This document shows positions 44,721 through 54,083 of a stretch of DNA of 64,000 bases, one piece after another; the first letter of the stretch is position 1, and the number at the start of each line of letters is the position of its first letter. The position numbers and the translations under genes are program-made. The DNA lies in NCBI RefSeq assembly GCF_031987975.1, contig NZ_DALZYX010000013.1, positions 15,196-79,195 of the forward strand, in the 5' to 3' direction. This DNA comes from Pseudescherichia sp031987975 (lineage in GTDB: Bacteria > Pseudomonadota > Gammaproteobacteria > Enterobacterales > Enterobacteriaceae). The notes under the pieces were generated by a model. That model saw only the letters and a program-made list of their open reading frames with translations. It did no database searches and had not been told where the DNA came from.

Positions 44721-45575
44721 ATGCCAGAATCACACTATATTGGGCGCTTTGCGCCATCGCCTTCCGGTGAACTCCATTTTGGTTCGCTGATAGCCGCCCT
44801 TGGCAGCTATCTCCAGGCCCGTGCCCAGCAGGGAACGTGGCGGGTACGCATTGAAGACATCGATCCGCCCCGGGAAGTCCCCGGCGCGGCCGATACCATC
44901 CTGCGCCAGCTCGACCACTACGGCCTGCACTGGGACGGCGAAGTGCTCTGGCAGTCCCAGCGGCATGAGGCCTACCGCGAGGCGCTGGACGATTTACGCC
45001 AGCGCGGGCTGAGCTACTACTGCACCTGCACGCGGGCGCGTATTCAGAGCATCGGTGGGGTGTATGACGGCCACTGCCGCCAGCGCAATAACGGCCCGGA
45101 GAACGCCGCGCTGCGTCTGTGGCAGCACCAGCCGGTGCTGCACTTTCACGACAGGCTGCGGGGCGACCTCTACGCCGATGAGGCGCTGGCGCAGGAGGAC
45201 TTTATCATCCACCGCCGGGATGGCCTGTTTGCCTATAACCTGGCCGTGGTGGTGGACGATCGTTTTCAGGGTGTCACCGAGATCGTACGCGGCGCGGATC
45301 TTATCGCCCCTACGGTGCGGCAGATTTCGCTCTATCAGCAGCTTGGCTGGCAACCGCCCGGCTATGTTCATCTGCCGCTGGCCCTGAACAGCGACGGCAA
45401 TAAGCTCTCTAAGCAGAACCACGCTCCGCCGCTGCCGGAGGGCGATCCGCGACCGGTGCTGATCCGTGCTTTACAATTTTTAAATCAGGATGTAACAAGT
45501 AACTGGCAGGATTTGCCCACCGCGACCCTGCTACAGCATGCGGTAGAGAGCTGGGATCTGTCCCGGGTCCCATAG
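44721..45575 (+). CDS. gluQ: Glutamyl-queuosine tRNA(Asp) synthetase
   Basis: Truncated GluRS paralogue (YadB, GluQ-RS) that attaches glutamate to the queuosine base at position 34 of tRNA-Asp. The 284-residue product has the Rossmann catalytic core only, with no anticodon-binding domain. The class I signatures appear as SPSGELHFG near residue 13 and KLSKQN near residue 234. Zinc ligands C101, C103, Y115 and C119 are all present. It is shorter at the C terminus than the E. coli protein by about 14 residues. Confidence 0.96.
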   Translation: MPESHYIGRFAPSPSGELHFGSLIAALGSYLQARAQQGTWRVRIEDIDPPREVPGAADTILRQLDHYGLHWDGEVLWQSQRHEAYREALDDLRQRGLSYYCTCTRARIQSIGGVYDGHCRQRNNGPENAALRLWQHQPVLHFHDRLRGDLYADEALAQEDFIIHRRDGLFAYNLAVVVDDRFQGVTEIVRGADLIAPTVRQISLYQQLGWQPPGYVHLPLALNSDGNKLSKQNHAPPLPEGDPRPVLIRALQFLNQDVTSNWQDLPTATLLQHAVESWDLSRVP

Positions 45576-45672
45576 ACAGCGCAGATCAATCCGGCATTCC
45601 TAAATGCCCCACTCTGAGCTATGATTAGCCGCAATTTTTTTGTCGTAAAGACTGACACAACCGAGGTGCACT

Positions 45673-47070
45673 ATTTTTACCCGAGTCGCTAATTTTTGCC
45701 GCAAGGTGTTAAGCCGCGAGGAAAGCATGGCCGAGGAGGTCATCGCCGAGCCGCGTATGACGGTTATTCCGCGCGAGCAGCACACAATTTCCCGCAAAGA
45801 TATCAGTGAAAATGCCCTCAAGGTGCTGTACCGTCTGAACAAAGCGGGCTACGAAGCCTACCTTGTAGGCGGCGGCGTCCGCGATCTGCTGTTAGGCAAA
45901 AAACCGAAAGATTTCGACGTGACGACCAACGCCACGCCTGACCAGGTACGCAAGCTGTTCCGCAACTGCCGCCTGGTAGGCCGTCGTTTCCGTCTCGCTC
46001 ACGTCATGTTTGGTCCGGAGATCATCGAGGTTGCCACCTTCCGTGGTCACCATGAGGATCAGCCTGCCGATCGCACCACCTCCCAGCGCGGCCAGAACGG
46101 CATGCTGCTGCGCGACAACATCTTCGGCTCCATTGAAGAGGATGCCCAGCGCCGCGACTTCACCATCAACAGCCTCTACTACAGCGTGGCTGACTTTACG
46201 GTGCGCGACTACGTCGGTGGGATGCAGGATCTTGAAGAGGGTACGATCCGCCTGATCGGCAACCCGGAGACCCGCTATCGGGAAGATCCGGTGCGGATGC
46301 TGCGCGCGGTACGCTTTGCTGCCAAACTGCATATGCGTATCAGCCCGGAGACCGCCGAGCCAATCGCCCGCCTCGCGACGCTGATCAACGACGTGCCGCC
46401 GGCGCGCCTGTTTGAGGAGTCGCTGAAGCTGTTGCAGGCAGGCAACGGCCTGGACACCTATCAGCTGCTGCGCGAGTACAGCCTGTTCCAGCCGCTGTTC
46501 CCGACCATCACGCGCTATTTCACCGAAAAGGGTGATTCGTCGATGGAGCGGATCATCAACCTGGTGCTGAAGAACACGGACACCCGCATTCAGAACGATA
46601 TGCGCGTCAACCCGGCGTTCCTGTTTGCCGCCATGCTCTGGTATCCGCAGCTGGAGACCGCGCAGAAGATTGCTCAGGAGAGCGGCCTGACCTATCACGA
46701 CGCCTTCGCGCTGGCGATGAACGACGTGCTGGACGAAGCCTGCCGCACGCTGGCGATCCCGAAACGGATCACCACCCTCGTGCGCGATATCTGGCAGCTG
46801 CAGCTGCGCATGTCTCGCCGCCAGGGTAAACGCGCCTGGAAGCTGATGGAGCATCCGAAGTTCCGCGCTGCCTACGATCTGCTCGCCCTGCGGGCCGAGG
46901 TCGAAGGCAACCACGAGCTGCAAAAACTGGTGCAGTGGTGGGGCGAGTTCCAGGTGGCCGCGCCGCCCGCGCAGAAAGGCATGCTTGACGTGCTGGACGA
47001 TGAGCCGGATACCCGCCGCCGCCATCGCCGCCCGCGCAAGCGCACCCCACGTCGCGAAGGCAGTGCATGA
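45673..47070 (+). CDS. pcnB: Poly(A) polymerase I, with ATT start codon
   Basis: Adds poly(A) tails that promote RNA decay and controls ColE1 plasmid copy number. The start is set at ATT 45673-45675: the frame reads (M)FTRVANFCRKVLSREES, the E. coli N terminus, giving exactly 465 residues. GAGGTG stands 5-10 bases upstream, and no ATG, GTG or TTG fits. E. coli pcnB is known to use AUU. The first ATG (45727, or the GTG-like alternatives) would delete a conserved leader. Catalytic D80 and D82 lie in KPKDFDVTTN. The C terminus is very basic (RRRHRRPRKRTPRRE). It overlaps folK by 4 bases. Confidence 0.93.
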   Translation: MFTRVANFCRKVLSREESMAEEVIAEPRMTVIPREQHTISRKDISENALKVLYRLNKAGYEAYLVGGGVRDLLLGKKPKDFDVTTNATPDQVRKLFRNCRLVGRRFRLAHVMFGPEIIEVATFRGHHEDQPADRTTSQRGQNGMLLRDNIFGSIEEDAQRRDFTINSLYYSVADFTVRDYVGGMQDLEEGTIRLIGNPETRYREDPVRMLRAVRFAAKLHMRISPETAEPIARLATLINDVPPARLFEESLKLLQAGNGLDTYQLLREYSLFQPLFPTITRYFTEKGDSSMERIINLVLKNTDTRIQNDMRVNPAFLFAAMLWYPQLETAQKIAQESGLTYHDAFALAMNDVLDEACRTLAIPKRITTLVRDIWQLQLRMSRRQGKRAWKLMEHPKFRAAYDLLALRAEVEGNHELQKLVQWWGEFQVAAPPAQKGMLDVLDDEPDTRRRHRRPRKRTPRREGSA

Positions 47071-47546
47071 CGCTGGTCTATATCGCTCTGGGCAGCAATC
47101 TGGCGTCGCCCCTGACCCAGGTTAATGCGGCAATCGCGGCGCTGGGTACCATCCCGGACAGCCAGATTGTCGCTGTCTCCAGCTTCTACCGCACGCCGCC
47201 GCTGGGTCCGCAGGATCAGCCCGACTATCTCAACGCCGCCGTGGCGCTGGAGACGACGCTGCCCCCTGAAGCCCTGCTGGATCACACCCAGCGTATCGAG
47301 CTGGACCAGGGCCGGGTACGCAAAGCGGAGCGCTGGGGACCGCGCACGCTGGATCTCGACATCATGCTGTTTGGCGAGGAGACTATCACCACGCCGCGCC
47401 TGACCGTGCCCCACTACGATATGAAAAACCGCGGCTTTATGCTCTGGCCGCTGTTTGAGATTGCGCCCGCGCTGCGCTTCCCTGACGGCGAAACGCTTGC
47501 CAGCGTTCTCGACCATCTGGGCGCAGCGAAACCGGCGGTCTGGTAG
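47067..47546 (+). CDS. folK: 6-hydroxymethyl-7,8-dihydropterin pyrophosphokinase
   Basis: Transfers pyrophosphate from ATP to the pterin in folate synthesis. The product is 159 residues as in E. coli. The motifs LGSNLASP near the N terminus, KAERWGPRTLDLDIMLF with the two catalytic aspartates, and VPHYDMKNRGFML are present. The ATG overlaps the pcnB stop (ATGA). panB follows at 94 bases; in E. coli K-12 the yad fimbrial operon lies between these two. Confidence 0.98.
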   Translation: MTLVYIALGSNLASPLTQVNAAIAALGTIPDSQIVAVSSFYRTPPLGPQDQPDYLNAAVALETTLPPEALLDHTQRIELDQGRVRKAERWGPRTLDLDIMLFGEETITTPRLTVPHYDMKNRGFMLWPLFEIAPALRFPDGETLASVLDHLGAAKPAVW

Positions 47547-47579
47547 TACCACTCCGCCCGTTAAACCTGCCGAAAATCA

Positions 47580-47607
47580 TTGTCCCCCCTGACGTTACTG
47601 ATAAAAT
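47580..47607 (+). promoter_or_regulatory. Probable panB promoter
   Basis: TTGTCC (47580-47585) and TAAAAT (47602-47607) are 16 bases apart, with four and five matches to the sigma-70 consensus. They lie 33 bases before the panB start codon. Confidence 0.5.
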
Positions 47608-47640
47608 GCCGGAAAGTTGAAGGCTCCATCAGGAAACGCT

Positions 47641-48432
47641 ATGAAACCAACCACCCTCTCCTGGCTGCAAAAGTGCAAGCAGGAACATAAACGCTTCGCC
47701 ACCATCACCGCCTATGACTACAGCTTCGCTAAGCTGTTTGCTGAAGAGGGCATTAACGTCATGCTGGTCGGCGACTCGTTAGGGATGACGGTCCAGGGCC
47801 ATGACTCCACCCTGCCGGTAACGGTCACGGATATTGCCTACCACACCCAGAGCGTACGCCGCGGCGCGCCAAACTGTCTGCTGCTCGCCGACCTGCCGTT
47901 TATGGCTTACGCCACCCCTGACCAGGCGTTTGCCAACGCCGCCACGGTGATGCGCGCCGGGGCCAACATGGTCAAAATTGAGGGCGGCCGCTGGCTGACC
48001 GAGACGGTGAAAATGCTCACCGAGCGCGCCGTGCCGGTGTGCGGCCACCTGGGGCTAACCCCGCAGTCGGTAAACGTCTTTGGTGGCTACAAGGTACAGG
48101 GTCGCGGCGACGCGGCCCAAACGCTGTTTGATGACGCTCTGGCGTTAGAGGCGGCTGGCGCGCAGCTGCTGGTGCTTGAGTGCGTACCGGTTGCGCTGGC
48201 GCAACGTATTACCGAGGCGCTGACCATCCCGGTGATCGGTATCGGCGCGGGCAACGTCACCGACGGCCAGATCCTCGTGATGCATGATGCGTTCGGCATT
48301 ACCGGCGGTCATATTCCTAAATTTGCCAAGAATTTCCTGGCCGGTACGGGCGACATGCGTGCCGCCGTGCGCCAGTACGTGAGCGAAGTCGAAGCGGGGA
48401 CCTACCCCGGCGAAGAGCACAGTTTTCACTAA
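47641..48432 (+). CDS. panB: 3-methyl-2-oxobutanoate hydroxymethyltransferase
   Basis: First committed step of pantothenate synthesis: makes ketopantoate from alpha-ketoisovalerate and methylene-tetrahydrofolate. The start is ATG 47641 after CAGGAAACGCT, giving 263 residues (E. coli 264). The TIM-barrel motifs ITAYDYSFAKL, VGDSLGMTVQGHDSTLPV and VKIEGG are conserved. It heads the panB-panC-panD run and is close to folK, which makes its cofactor precursor. Confidence 0.98.
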   Translation: MKPTTLSWLQKCKQEHKRFATITAYDYSFAKLFAEEGINVMLVGDSLGMTVQGHDSTLPVTVTDIAYHTQSVRRGAPNCLLLADLPFMAYATPDQAFANAATVMRAGANMVKIEGGRWLTETVKMLTERAVPVCGHLGLTPQSVNVFGGYKVQGRGDAAQTLFDDALALEAAGAQLLVLECVPVALAQRITEALTIPVIGIGAGNVTDGQILVMHDAFGITGGHIPKFAKNFLAGTGDMRAAVRQYVSEVEAGTYPGEEHSFH

Positions 48433-48443
48433 GGAGCCTACGC

Positions 48444-49310
48444 GTGTTGATTATTGAAACCCTGCCGCTGCTGCGCCAGCACATCCGCCGACTGCGTCGT
48501 GAGGGCCAGCGCGTTGCGCTGGTGCCGACCATGGGCAACCTCCACGATGGCCATATGCAGCTGGTTGATGAAGCAAAAACCCATGCCGATGTGGTGGTGG
48601 TGAGCATTTTTGTTAATCCAATGCAGTTTGACCGTCCTGACGATCTGCAGCGCTACCCGCGCACCCTGCAGGAGGATTGCGAGAAGCTGAACAAGCGCAA
48701 GGTGGATTTTGTCTTTGCCCCGGCGGCTGACCAGGTCTATCCCCAGGGCACCGGTGAGCAGACCTTTGTTGACGTTCCGGGCCTCTCTACCATGCTGGAG
48801 GGGGCCAGCCGGCCTGGTCATTTCCGTGGTGTGGCGACCATCGTCAGCAAGCTGTTTAACCTGGTCCAGCCGGACGTCGCCTGCTTTGGCGAAAAAGACT
48901 TCCAGCAGCTGGCGGTGATCCGCAAGATGGTGGCCGACATGGGCTACGACATCGACATCGTCGGCGTGCCAACGGTGCGCGCCAAAGACGGTCTGGCCCT
49001 CAGCTCGCGCAACGGCTACCTCACGGCGGAGCAGCGTAAAATCGCCCCGGCCCTGAGCAGAGAGATGAACGCCCTGGCGGCGAAGCTGCGGGCGGGCGAA
49101 CGCCCGCTGGAAGAGATGATTGCCGCCGCCGGGCAGGCGCTGGATGAAGCCGGTTTTCGCACCGATGAGATTCAGATCCGCGATGCCGACACACTGCTGG
49201 AATTGACCGATGCCAGCCAGCGGGCGGTGATCCTGATGGCGGCATGGCTTGGCCAGGCACGCCTCATCGACAACGTAACGGTAGAGCTGACGCCGCCACC
49301 AGCGGGTTGA
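48444..49310 (+). CDS. panC: Pantothenate synthetase
   Basis: Condenses pantoate and beta-alanine with ATP via pantoyl adenylate. The start is GTG 48444, preceded by AAGGAG, giving 288 residues (E. coli 283). The HIGH-like motif MGNLHDGHM is near residue 30, and KMSKS-like and substrate blocks include FGEKDFQQL and LSSRNGYL. It is spaced 11 bases from panB. Confidence 0.97.
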   Translation: MLIIETLPLLRQHIRRLRREGQRVALVPTMGNLHDGHMQLVDEAKTHADVVVVSIFVNPMQFDRPDDLQRYPRTLQEDCEKLNKRKVDFVFAPAADQVYPQGTGEQTFVDVPGLSTMLEGASRPGHFRGVATIVSKLFNLVQPDVACFGEKDFQQLAVIRKMVADMGYDIDIVGVPTVRAKDGLALSSRNGYLTAEQRKIAPALSREMNALAAKLRAGERPLEEMIAAAGQALDEAGFRTDEIQIRDADTLLELTDASQRAVILMAAWLGQARLIDNVTVELTPPPAG

Positions 49311-49375
49311 TGCTGTCACTTTTTACTCCCGGCGGCGCAGGCGGCCGGGTCAACACAAGCACAAAGGTAGACGTT

Positions 49376-49756
49376 ATGATCCGCACTATGCTGCAAGGCA
49401 AGCTCCACCGCGTCAAAGTGACGCAGGCAGATCTGCACTATGAAGGCTCCTGCGCTATTGACCAGGATTTCCTTGAGGCGGCTGGTATTCTTGAATACGA
49501 AGCCATCGACATTTACAACGTGACTAACGGCAAGCGCTTCTCCACCTATGCGATTGCCGGCGAGCGCGGCTCGAAAATCATCTCGGTCAACGGCGCGGCG
49601 GCCCACTGTGCCGACGTGGGTGACATTCTGATCATCGCCACCTACGTGACGATGCCGGATGAGCAAGCCCGTAGCTGGCAGCCGAAGGTCGCCTACTTTG
49701 ACGGCGACAACGAGATGACCCGCAAAGCGAAAGCGGTGCCGGTGCAGGTTGCCTGA
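49376..49756 (+). CDS. panD: Aspartate 1-decarboxylase proenzyme
   Basis: Makes beta-alanine for pantothenate. It is a pyruvoyl enzyme activated by self-cleavage between G24 and S25, both present in HYEGSCAID. The start is ATG 49376 (MIRTMLQGKLHRVKV), giving 126 residues as in E. coli. It follows panC directly at 65 bases; the yadD gene found between them in E. coli K-12 is absent. A terminator follows. Confidence 0.98.
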   Translation: MIRTMLQGKLHRVKVTQADLHYEGSCAIDQDFLEAAGILEYEAIDIYNVTNGKRFSTYAIAGERGSKIISVNGAAAHCADVGDILIIATYVTMPDEQARSWQPKVAYFDGDNEMTRKAKAVPVQVA

Positions 49757-49766
49757 CGCGCTTTTT

Positions 49767-49797
49767 GGGGTAGCCGCATAAAGGCTGCCCCGCTTTT
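49767..49797 (+). terminator. Terminator of panBCD
   Basis: GGGGTAGCC pairs with GGCTGCCCC (one G-U pair) around a 7-base loop, then GCTTTT. It lies 10 bases after the panD stop codon. Confidence 0.8.
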
Positions 49798-50043
49798 AAT
49801 CATCTCATTTTTATATTCCTGACAATAAAATATTTAAAAAAAACATTTAATCAGGTCGCGATAATTAACACCTGAATTATCAAAATTCGCTAAATATATT
49901 AAATTAATTTACGGTTATTTTTTCTAAAAACAAAGTTAAGCAGATCTCGATTTTTATTCCAGCCTATTAATATTATATTTCCCCTCTTATTTAAAAACCC
50001 TACACGCCTCTAAAAAACCTTATTTTTAAATGGATGTTTAAAC
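49798..50043 (+). other. AT-rich regulatory gap before the fimbrial operon
   Basis: About 250 bases, very AT-rich (runs such as AAATATATTAAATTAATTTA), in contrast to the GC-rich genes on either side. I see no gene and no long inverted repeat of the phase-switch type. It must contain the promoter of the fimbrial operon and looks like a target for H-NS silencing; both are inferences. Confidence 0.5.
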
Positions 50044-50628
50044 ATGTTTAAGAAAGCTATTTTGGCTACTTCTGTAGCCCTCTTCGCTATGGGGTCCGCA
50101 TCTGCAATCGCTGCCGATATTGGCGTCATTACGTTTGATGGTGCGGTCACCGATACTACCTGCAAAATCACCACCAACAACGGTCTCGACGCAAATAACG
50201 TCACCATCGCTATGCCGGTTGTAAAAACAGCCGATGTTGAAGAGACCACGATTGATGCAGGAGTAGGCTCTAAAGAGTTCGAACTGCATCTGAGCGACTG
50301 CCCTGAGGAGCAGAACTCAGCTTCTGCCACCTTTACTTCGCAGCAGTTTGCCGATCTGACTAACGGTACGCTGAAGGCAGACCCGACCGTTGCTGGCCAT
50401 GCTGACAACGTAAGCCTGGCGCTCTACAACAACGCCGCGGGCAGTACCGATCGCATTAAAATCGGACAGCCGGGGGAGGCAACCCAGAAAGCCACCCTAA
50501 CCGCCGGGGAAGGCACGCTGGCCTACCGTGTCGCCTACGTACCCAGCGCTGACTGGATAAAAGGCACTAATGATATTAGCGCAGGTAAAGTGAGCAGCAA
50601 CGTCACCTTTACCATGAGCTACGAATAG
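50044..50628 (+). CDS. Major fimbrial subunit (YadN/FimA family)
   Basis: First gene of a seven-gene chaperone-usher operon, probably the main shaft pilin. The product is 194 residues with a signal peptide MFKKAILATSVALFAMGSAS... cleaved before ADIGVITF. The mature part has the pilin pattern: a short N-terminal donor strand (DIGVITFDGAV), two cysteines (DTTCKI and LSDCPEE) forming the usual disulfide, and the C-terminal beta-zipper motif ending NVTFTMSYE with the penultimate tyrosine. The length equals E. coli YadN, but by eye the sequence is only distantly related. Confidence 0.9.
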   Translation: MFKKAILATSVALFAMGSASAIAADIGVITFDGAVTDTTCKITTNNGLDANNVTIAMPVVKTADVEETTIDAGVGSKEFELHLSDCPEEQNSASATFTSQQFADLTNGTLKADPTVAGHADNVSLALYNNAAGSTDRIKIGQPGEATQKATLTAGEGTLAYRVAYVPSADWIKGTNDISAGKVSSNVTFTMSYE

Positions 50629-50692
50629 TCGTTTCACGTTGCGATATGCGCTCACGGCGAAGTGGGCGTACCTCTGTTTAAGGATGAATACC

Positions 50693-51412
50693 GTGCGCAA
50701 ATTAAAAACGGATATTTCCGCGCTTCTCTTCAGTGTGTCTGCTGCCGTTTCCCATCCGGCCTTAGCCGATATCGTCATTTCCGGCACCCGCGTGATCTAT
50801 CCGCAGTCGGCAAAAGACGTGACCGTAAAGATGGAAAACCGCGGCAACAAACCGCTGCTGGTCCAGACGTGGCTGGACGATGGCCGTGATACCACTGACC
50901 CACAGGTATTAAGGCTACCGTTTATCGTTACGCCGCCGGTTTCACGTGTGGATCCTGCGAAAGGCCAGACGGTGCGCATTACGTATCTCGGCCAGCCGCT
51001 GCCCACAGATCGAGAAACGCTGTTCTGGTTTAACGTGCTTGAGGTTCCGCCAAAAGCAAAAGGTGCGGACGAGCAGAGCATGCTGCAGCTTGCGTTCCGC
51101 ACCCGTATTAAGCTGTTTTATCGCCCGGACGGTCTTCCGGGCGATCCGGCAGTTGCTGCTGGCCAGCTTAAATGGTCACAGCAAAACAGTACGCTGACGG
51201 CCCGTAACGACTCTCCGTACTACGTCTCTCTCGCCAAAATCACTGCCAGCGTGGGCGGCCAACAGGTCGACATTGAGCCGCACTATGTTGCGCCCTTCGC
51301 CAGTCAGTCATACAGCCTGAAAGCCACCGGTGGCGCGCACGTTGTCCACGTAGCGTATAGCGCTATCAACGACTTTGGTGGCGCTGAGGTTCACGAAGCG
51401 AATGTCAATTAA
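50693..51412 (+). CDS. Periplasmic fimbrial chaperone (PapD family)
   Basis: Binds unfolded pilins in the periplasm by donor-strand complementation. The start is taken at GTG 50693 because AAGGA (50680-50684) stands 8 bases upstream. The in-frame ATG at 50684 is inside that Shine-Dalgarno, so it is less likely. The signal peptide MRKLKTDISALLFSVSAA... is cleaved before DIVISG. The chaperone signature LFWFNVLEVPPKA and the pilin-anchoring lysine block TRIKLFYRP are present. A short F1-G1 loop (PPVSRVDPAKGQTVRI) fits the FGS class. Confidence 0.9.
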   Translation: MRKLKTDISALLFSVSAAVSHPALADIVISGTRVIYPQSAKDVTVKMENRGNKPLLVQTWLDDGRDTTDPQVLRLPFIVTPPVSRVDPAKGQTVRITYLGQPLPTDRETLFWFNVLEVPPKAKGADEQSMLQLAFRTRIKLFYRPDGLPGDPAVAAGQLKWSQQNSTLTARNDSPYYVSLAKITASVGGQQVDIEPHYVAPFASQSYSLKATGGAHVVHVAYSAINDFGGAEVHEANVN

Positions 51413-51456
51413 CAACCAGCTCACAAACGTTATCTTATTTAGCTGCTAATGGATTA

Positions 51457-54060
51457 GTGCCCGTAATGCTATATCGCAGCTCGTTTCTTTGTCTTGCCAC
51501 TTGCGCCGCTTTGCAGGCGTCAGCGCTTGCTGCTGCGCCTGCATCAGAGAGTGAAGAGGTCGAATTTAACGATCAGTTTCTGTTTAACACCGGATCGCAT
51601 ATCGACGTAAGCCGCTTTTCACGCGGCAACCCCGTTGTGCCGGGAACGTTCAAAATCCAACTTCTCCTTAACGGGCAAAAGAAGCTGCTAACGAAATTCA
51701 CTTTTAATGACAACGGCACGTCGCGCGCTACGCCCTGCTTTACGCCCAAAATATTAATGCAGATCGGAATCAAGGCCAGCCGCCTGGAGCAGGCTGTAGG
51801 CTCCCATGCTGACGAAAGTAGCCAGGATAGCTGCCTCACGCTCAATGATGCCCTGCCCGGATCATCATGGAACTACGATCCGGCCACGCAGGAACTGAGC
51901 CTCAACGCACCACAGATCTACGTTGAACGCCGCCCTAACGGCTACGTTGCCCCTTCACTGTGGGAAGATGGCATTACCGCAGGTCTCTTCTCATACGATC
52001 TTAACGCCTGGCACTCCGATAGCACCAGCGGTACGGAGGATACCGCTTATGCCGGATTAAAGTATGGTCTGAATAGTGGACCATGGCGTTTACGTGCTCG
52101 CGGGACGCTTAACTGGGATCGTGATGACGGTAGCGACTACGCCAGCCAGGATATCTATCTGCAGCGGGATATCACGCCGCTTCGCGCCCAGATGCTGGCA
52201 GGTGACTCCTTCACGCGTGGCGATATATTTAACTCTATAAGCCTGCGCGGCCTGCGCATGTATAACGACGATCGGATGCTGCCGGGCGGCATCGCAACCT
52301 ATGCGCCGATCGTTCATGGGGTGGCAAAAAGCAATGCCAAAGTTACCGTGGCCCAAAGCGGCAATACGATCTATGAAAGTACGGTCCCACCGGGAGCGTT
52401 TGAGATCGACGATCTCAGCACCACCGGCTACGGTAGCGATCTGGTTGTGACCATTGAAGAGTCCGACGGCAGCACCCGCACCTTTTCTGTACCCTACTCA
52501 TCCGTCAGCCAGATGCTGCGACCTGGCTACGGTCGCTGGGATATCGGCGCAGGCGAGCTTCATGATAACGGCCTGCGCGATAAGCCCCGTCTCGGCTACC
52601 TGACCGGCTACTACGGCCTGAGTAACCTCTTTACCGGTTACGCAGGGTTGCAGTATATGGATACGGACTACGTGTCCGGGTTGCTGGGTCTGGCCATGAA
52701 TACCTCTCTCGGGGCCTTTGCCCTGGACGTAACTCACTCTGACGCAGAGGTCGAGGAGGTCGGCACGTTGACCGGCCAGAGCTACCGCCTTTCGTGGAGC
52801 AAGCTGCTGGAAAACACCAACACCTCGTTTAACATCGCGGCCTACCGCTTCTCGACAAAAAATTACCTGACGCTCAACGATGCCGCATCGCTGGTGGAAG
52901 AGGTCAAATACCGCGATACCGCGCGTAATCCCGATCGTACCGGCGAAGAGGTATATGACAGCTTCCAGCGTATGAAAAATCAGGTACAGATTAACGTCAG
53001 CCAGCCGATTCGCATCGGTAAAAGTGAGCACGGCTCGCTATACATAACGGGAAGCTGGCAGGACTACTGGACTGAATCAGGTTCCTCTTCACAGTTCTCG
53101 ATGGGTTACAACAACGCATTCCGGTTAGGCAGCTATAGCATTTCGCTGCAACGCACCTATGACGAATATGGCGAAAAAGATGACAGAATTTATCTGAACC
53201 TGAACATCCCGCTGGAAAACCTGCTGGGCCACAGCAGGCACCCGGGGGGCTTCTCCACCGTCACGACGAGCATGAACTCGGATTTCAAAAACAGCACGGC
53301 CTTTAACACCAGCGCGAACGGCAACAGTGACGATTACCGATTTAGCTACAGCGTGAACGCCAGCACCAGCCATGCCAGCGGCGGCGACCTGAAGCAGATT
53401 GGCGGCTACGGGAGCTATAGCAGCCCTTACGGACCGCTTAGCCTCTCGGCCTCGGCATCGAACGACAGCAGCCGTCAATACGCCATGAGCTACAGCGGCG
53501 GCATGCTGCTGCACGCTGGCGGCATGACGCTGGCACCAGGCAGCATCGGCGATACCGATACGCTGGCGCTGGTCAGCGCGCCGGGAGCAAAAGGCGCTCG
53601 CCTGAGCATTGGCGACGGCGTCATCGATGGTGCCGGCTACGCCATCATGCCCTACCTGACTGCCTACCACGAGAATACGATCGGCATCGATATCTCCCGG
53701 CTGGAATCCGACGTTGGGGTGAAAAACACCAGCACGATAGCGGTGCCCCGCAGTGGCGCGGTACTGCGCGTCGATTTCGAAACCGACCAGGGGCGCTCGC
53801 TTCTGCTCGATCTGCGGCGCTCCGACGGCGGCTTTATTCCGCTCGGGGCCGATGTGCTAAATGAAAACGGCTTGTCCGTGGGCGCTGTCGGACAGGCCGG
53901 GCAGGCGTACGTACGCGGTATTGCAGAGCACGGCACGCTGCACGTGGCCTGGGGTAACCAAGCGAATAGCACCTGTACCGTCTCGTATCACATCACGCCT
54001 TCGGCGAAAAAAGTGGGCCTGATGACCATGCTGGACAACCAAATCTGCCAGACGAAATAA
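51457..54060 (+). CDS. Outer-membrane fimbrial usher (HtrE/FimD family)
   Basis: Secretes and assembles pilins across the outer membrane. The product is 867 residues (E. coli HtrE 865) starting at GTG 51457; ATG 51466 is an alternative, and both lead into a signal peptide (LYRSSFLCLATCAALQASAL). The N-terminal domain contains VEFNDQFLFNTGSHIDVSRF and a cysteine pair. A 24-strand barrel with the plug domain is indicated by LPGGIATYAPIVHGVAKSNA and YESTVPPGAFEIDDLSTTGY. The C-terminal domains end in CTVSYHIT...NQICQTK with the conserved cysteine pair. Confidence 0.95.
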   Translation: MPVMLYRSSFLCLATCAALQASALAAAPASESEEVEFNDQFLFNTGSHIDVSRFSRGNPVVPGTFKIQLLLNGQKKLLTKFTFNDNGTSRATPCFTPKILMQIGIKASRLEQAVGSHADESSQDSCLTLNDALPGSSWNYDPATQELSLNAPQIYVERRPNGYVAPSLWEDGITAGLFSYDLNAWHSDSTSGTEDTAYAGLKYGLNSGPWRLRARGTLNWDRDDGSDYASQDIYLQRDITPLRAQMLAGDSFTRGDIFNSISLRGLRMYNDDRMLPGGIATYAPIVHGVAKSNAKVTVAQSGNTIYESTVPPGAFEIDDLSTTGYGSDLVVTIEESDGSTRTFSVPYSSVSQMLRPGYGRWDIGAGELHDNGLRDKPRLGYLTGYYGLSNLFTGYAGLQYMDTDYVSGLLGLAMNTSLGAFALDVTHSDAEVEEVGTLTGQSYRLSWSKLLENTNTSFNIAAYRFSTKNYLTLNDAASLVEEVKYRDTARNPDRTGEEVYDSFQRMKNQVQINVSQPIRIGKSEHGSLYITGSWQDYWTESGSSSQFSMGYNNAFRLGSYSISLQRTYDEYGEKDDRIYLNLNIPLENLLGHSRHPGGFSTVTTSMNSDFKNSTAFNTSANGNSDDYRFSYSVNASTSHASGGDLKQIGGYGSYSSPYGPLSLSASASNDSSRQYAMSYSGGMLLHAGGMTLAPGSIGDTDTLALVSAPGAKGARLSIGDGVIDGAGYAIMPYLTAYHENTIGIDISRLESDVGVKNTSTIAVPRSGAVLRVDFETDQGRSLLLDLRRSDGGFIPLGADVLNENGLSVGAVGQAGQAYVRGIAEHGTLHVAWGNQANSTCTVSYHITPSAKKVGLMTMLDNQICQTK

Positions 54061-54083
54061 GTTTTTAGCCGGAAGCTAACCTG

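Noticed and set aside
45706..47070. pcnB starting at an in-frame ATG-like codon inside the gene
   Set aside because: It would remove the conserved leader FTRVANFCRKV; the ATT start gives the exact family length.
49798..50043. Phase-variation switch (fim-type invertible element) before the fimbrial genes
   Set aside because: No pair of inverted repeats and no recombinase gene is visible in the window.
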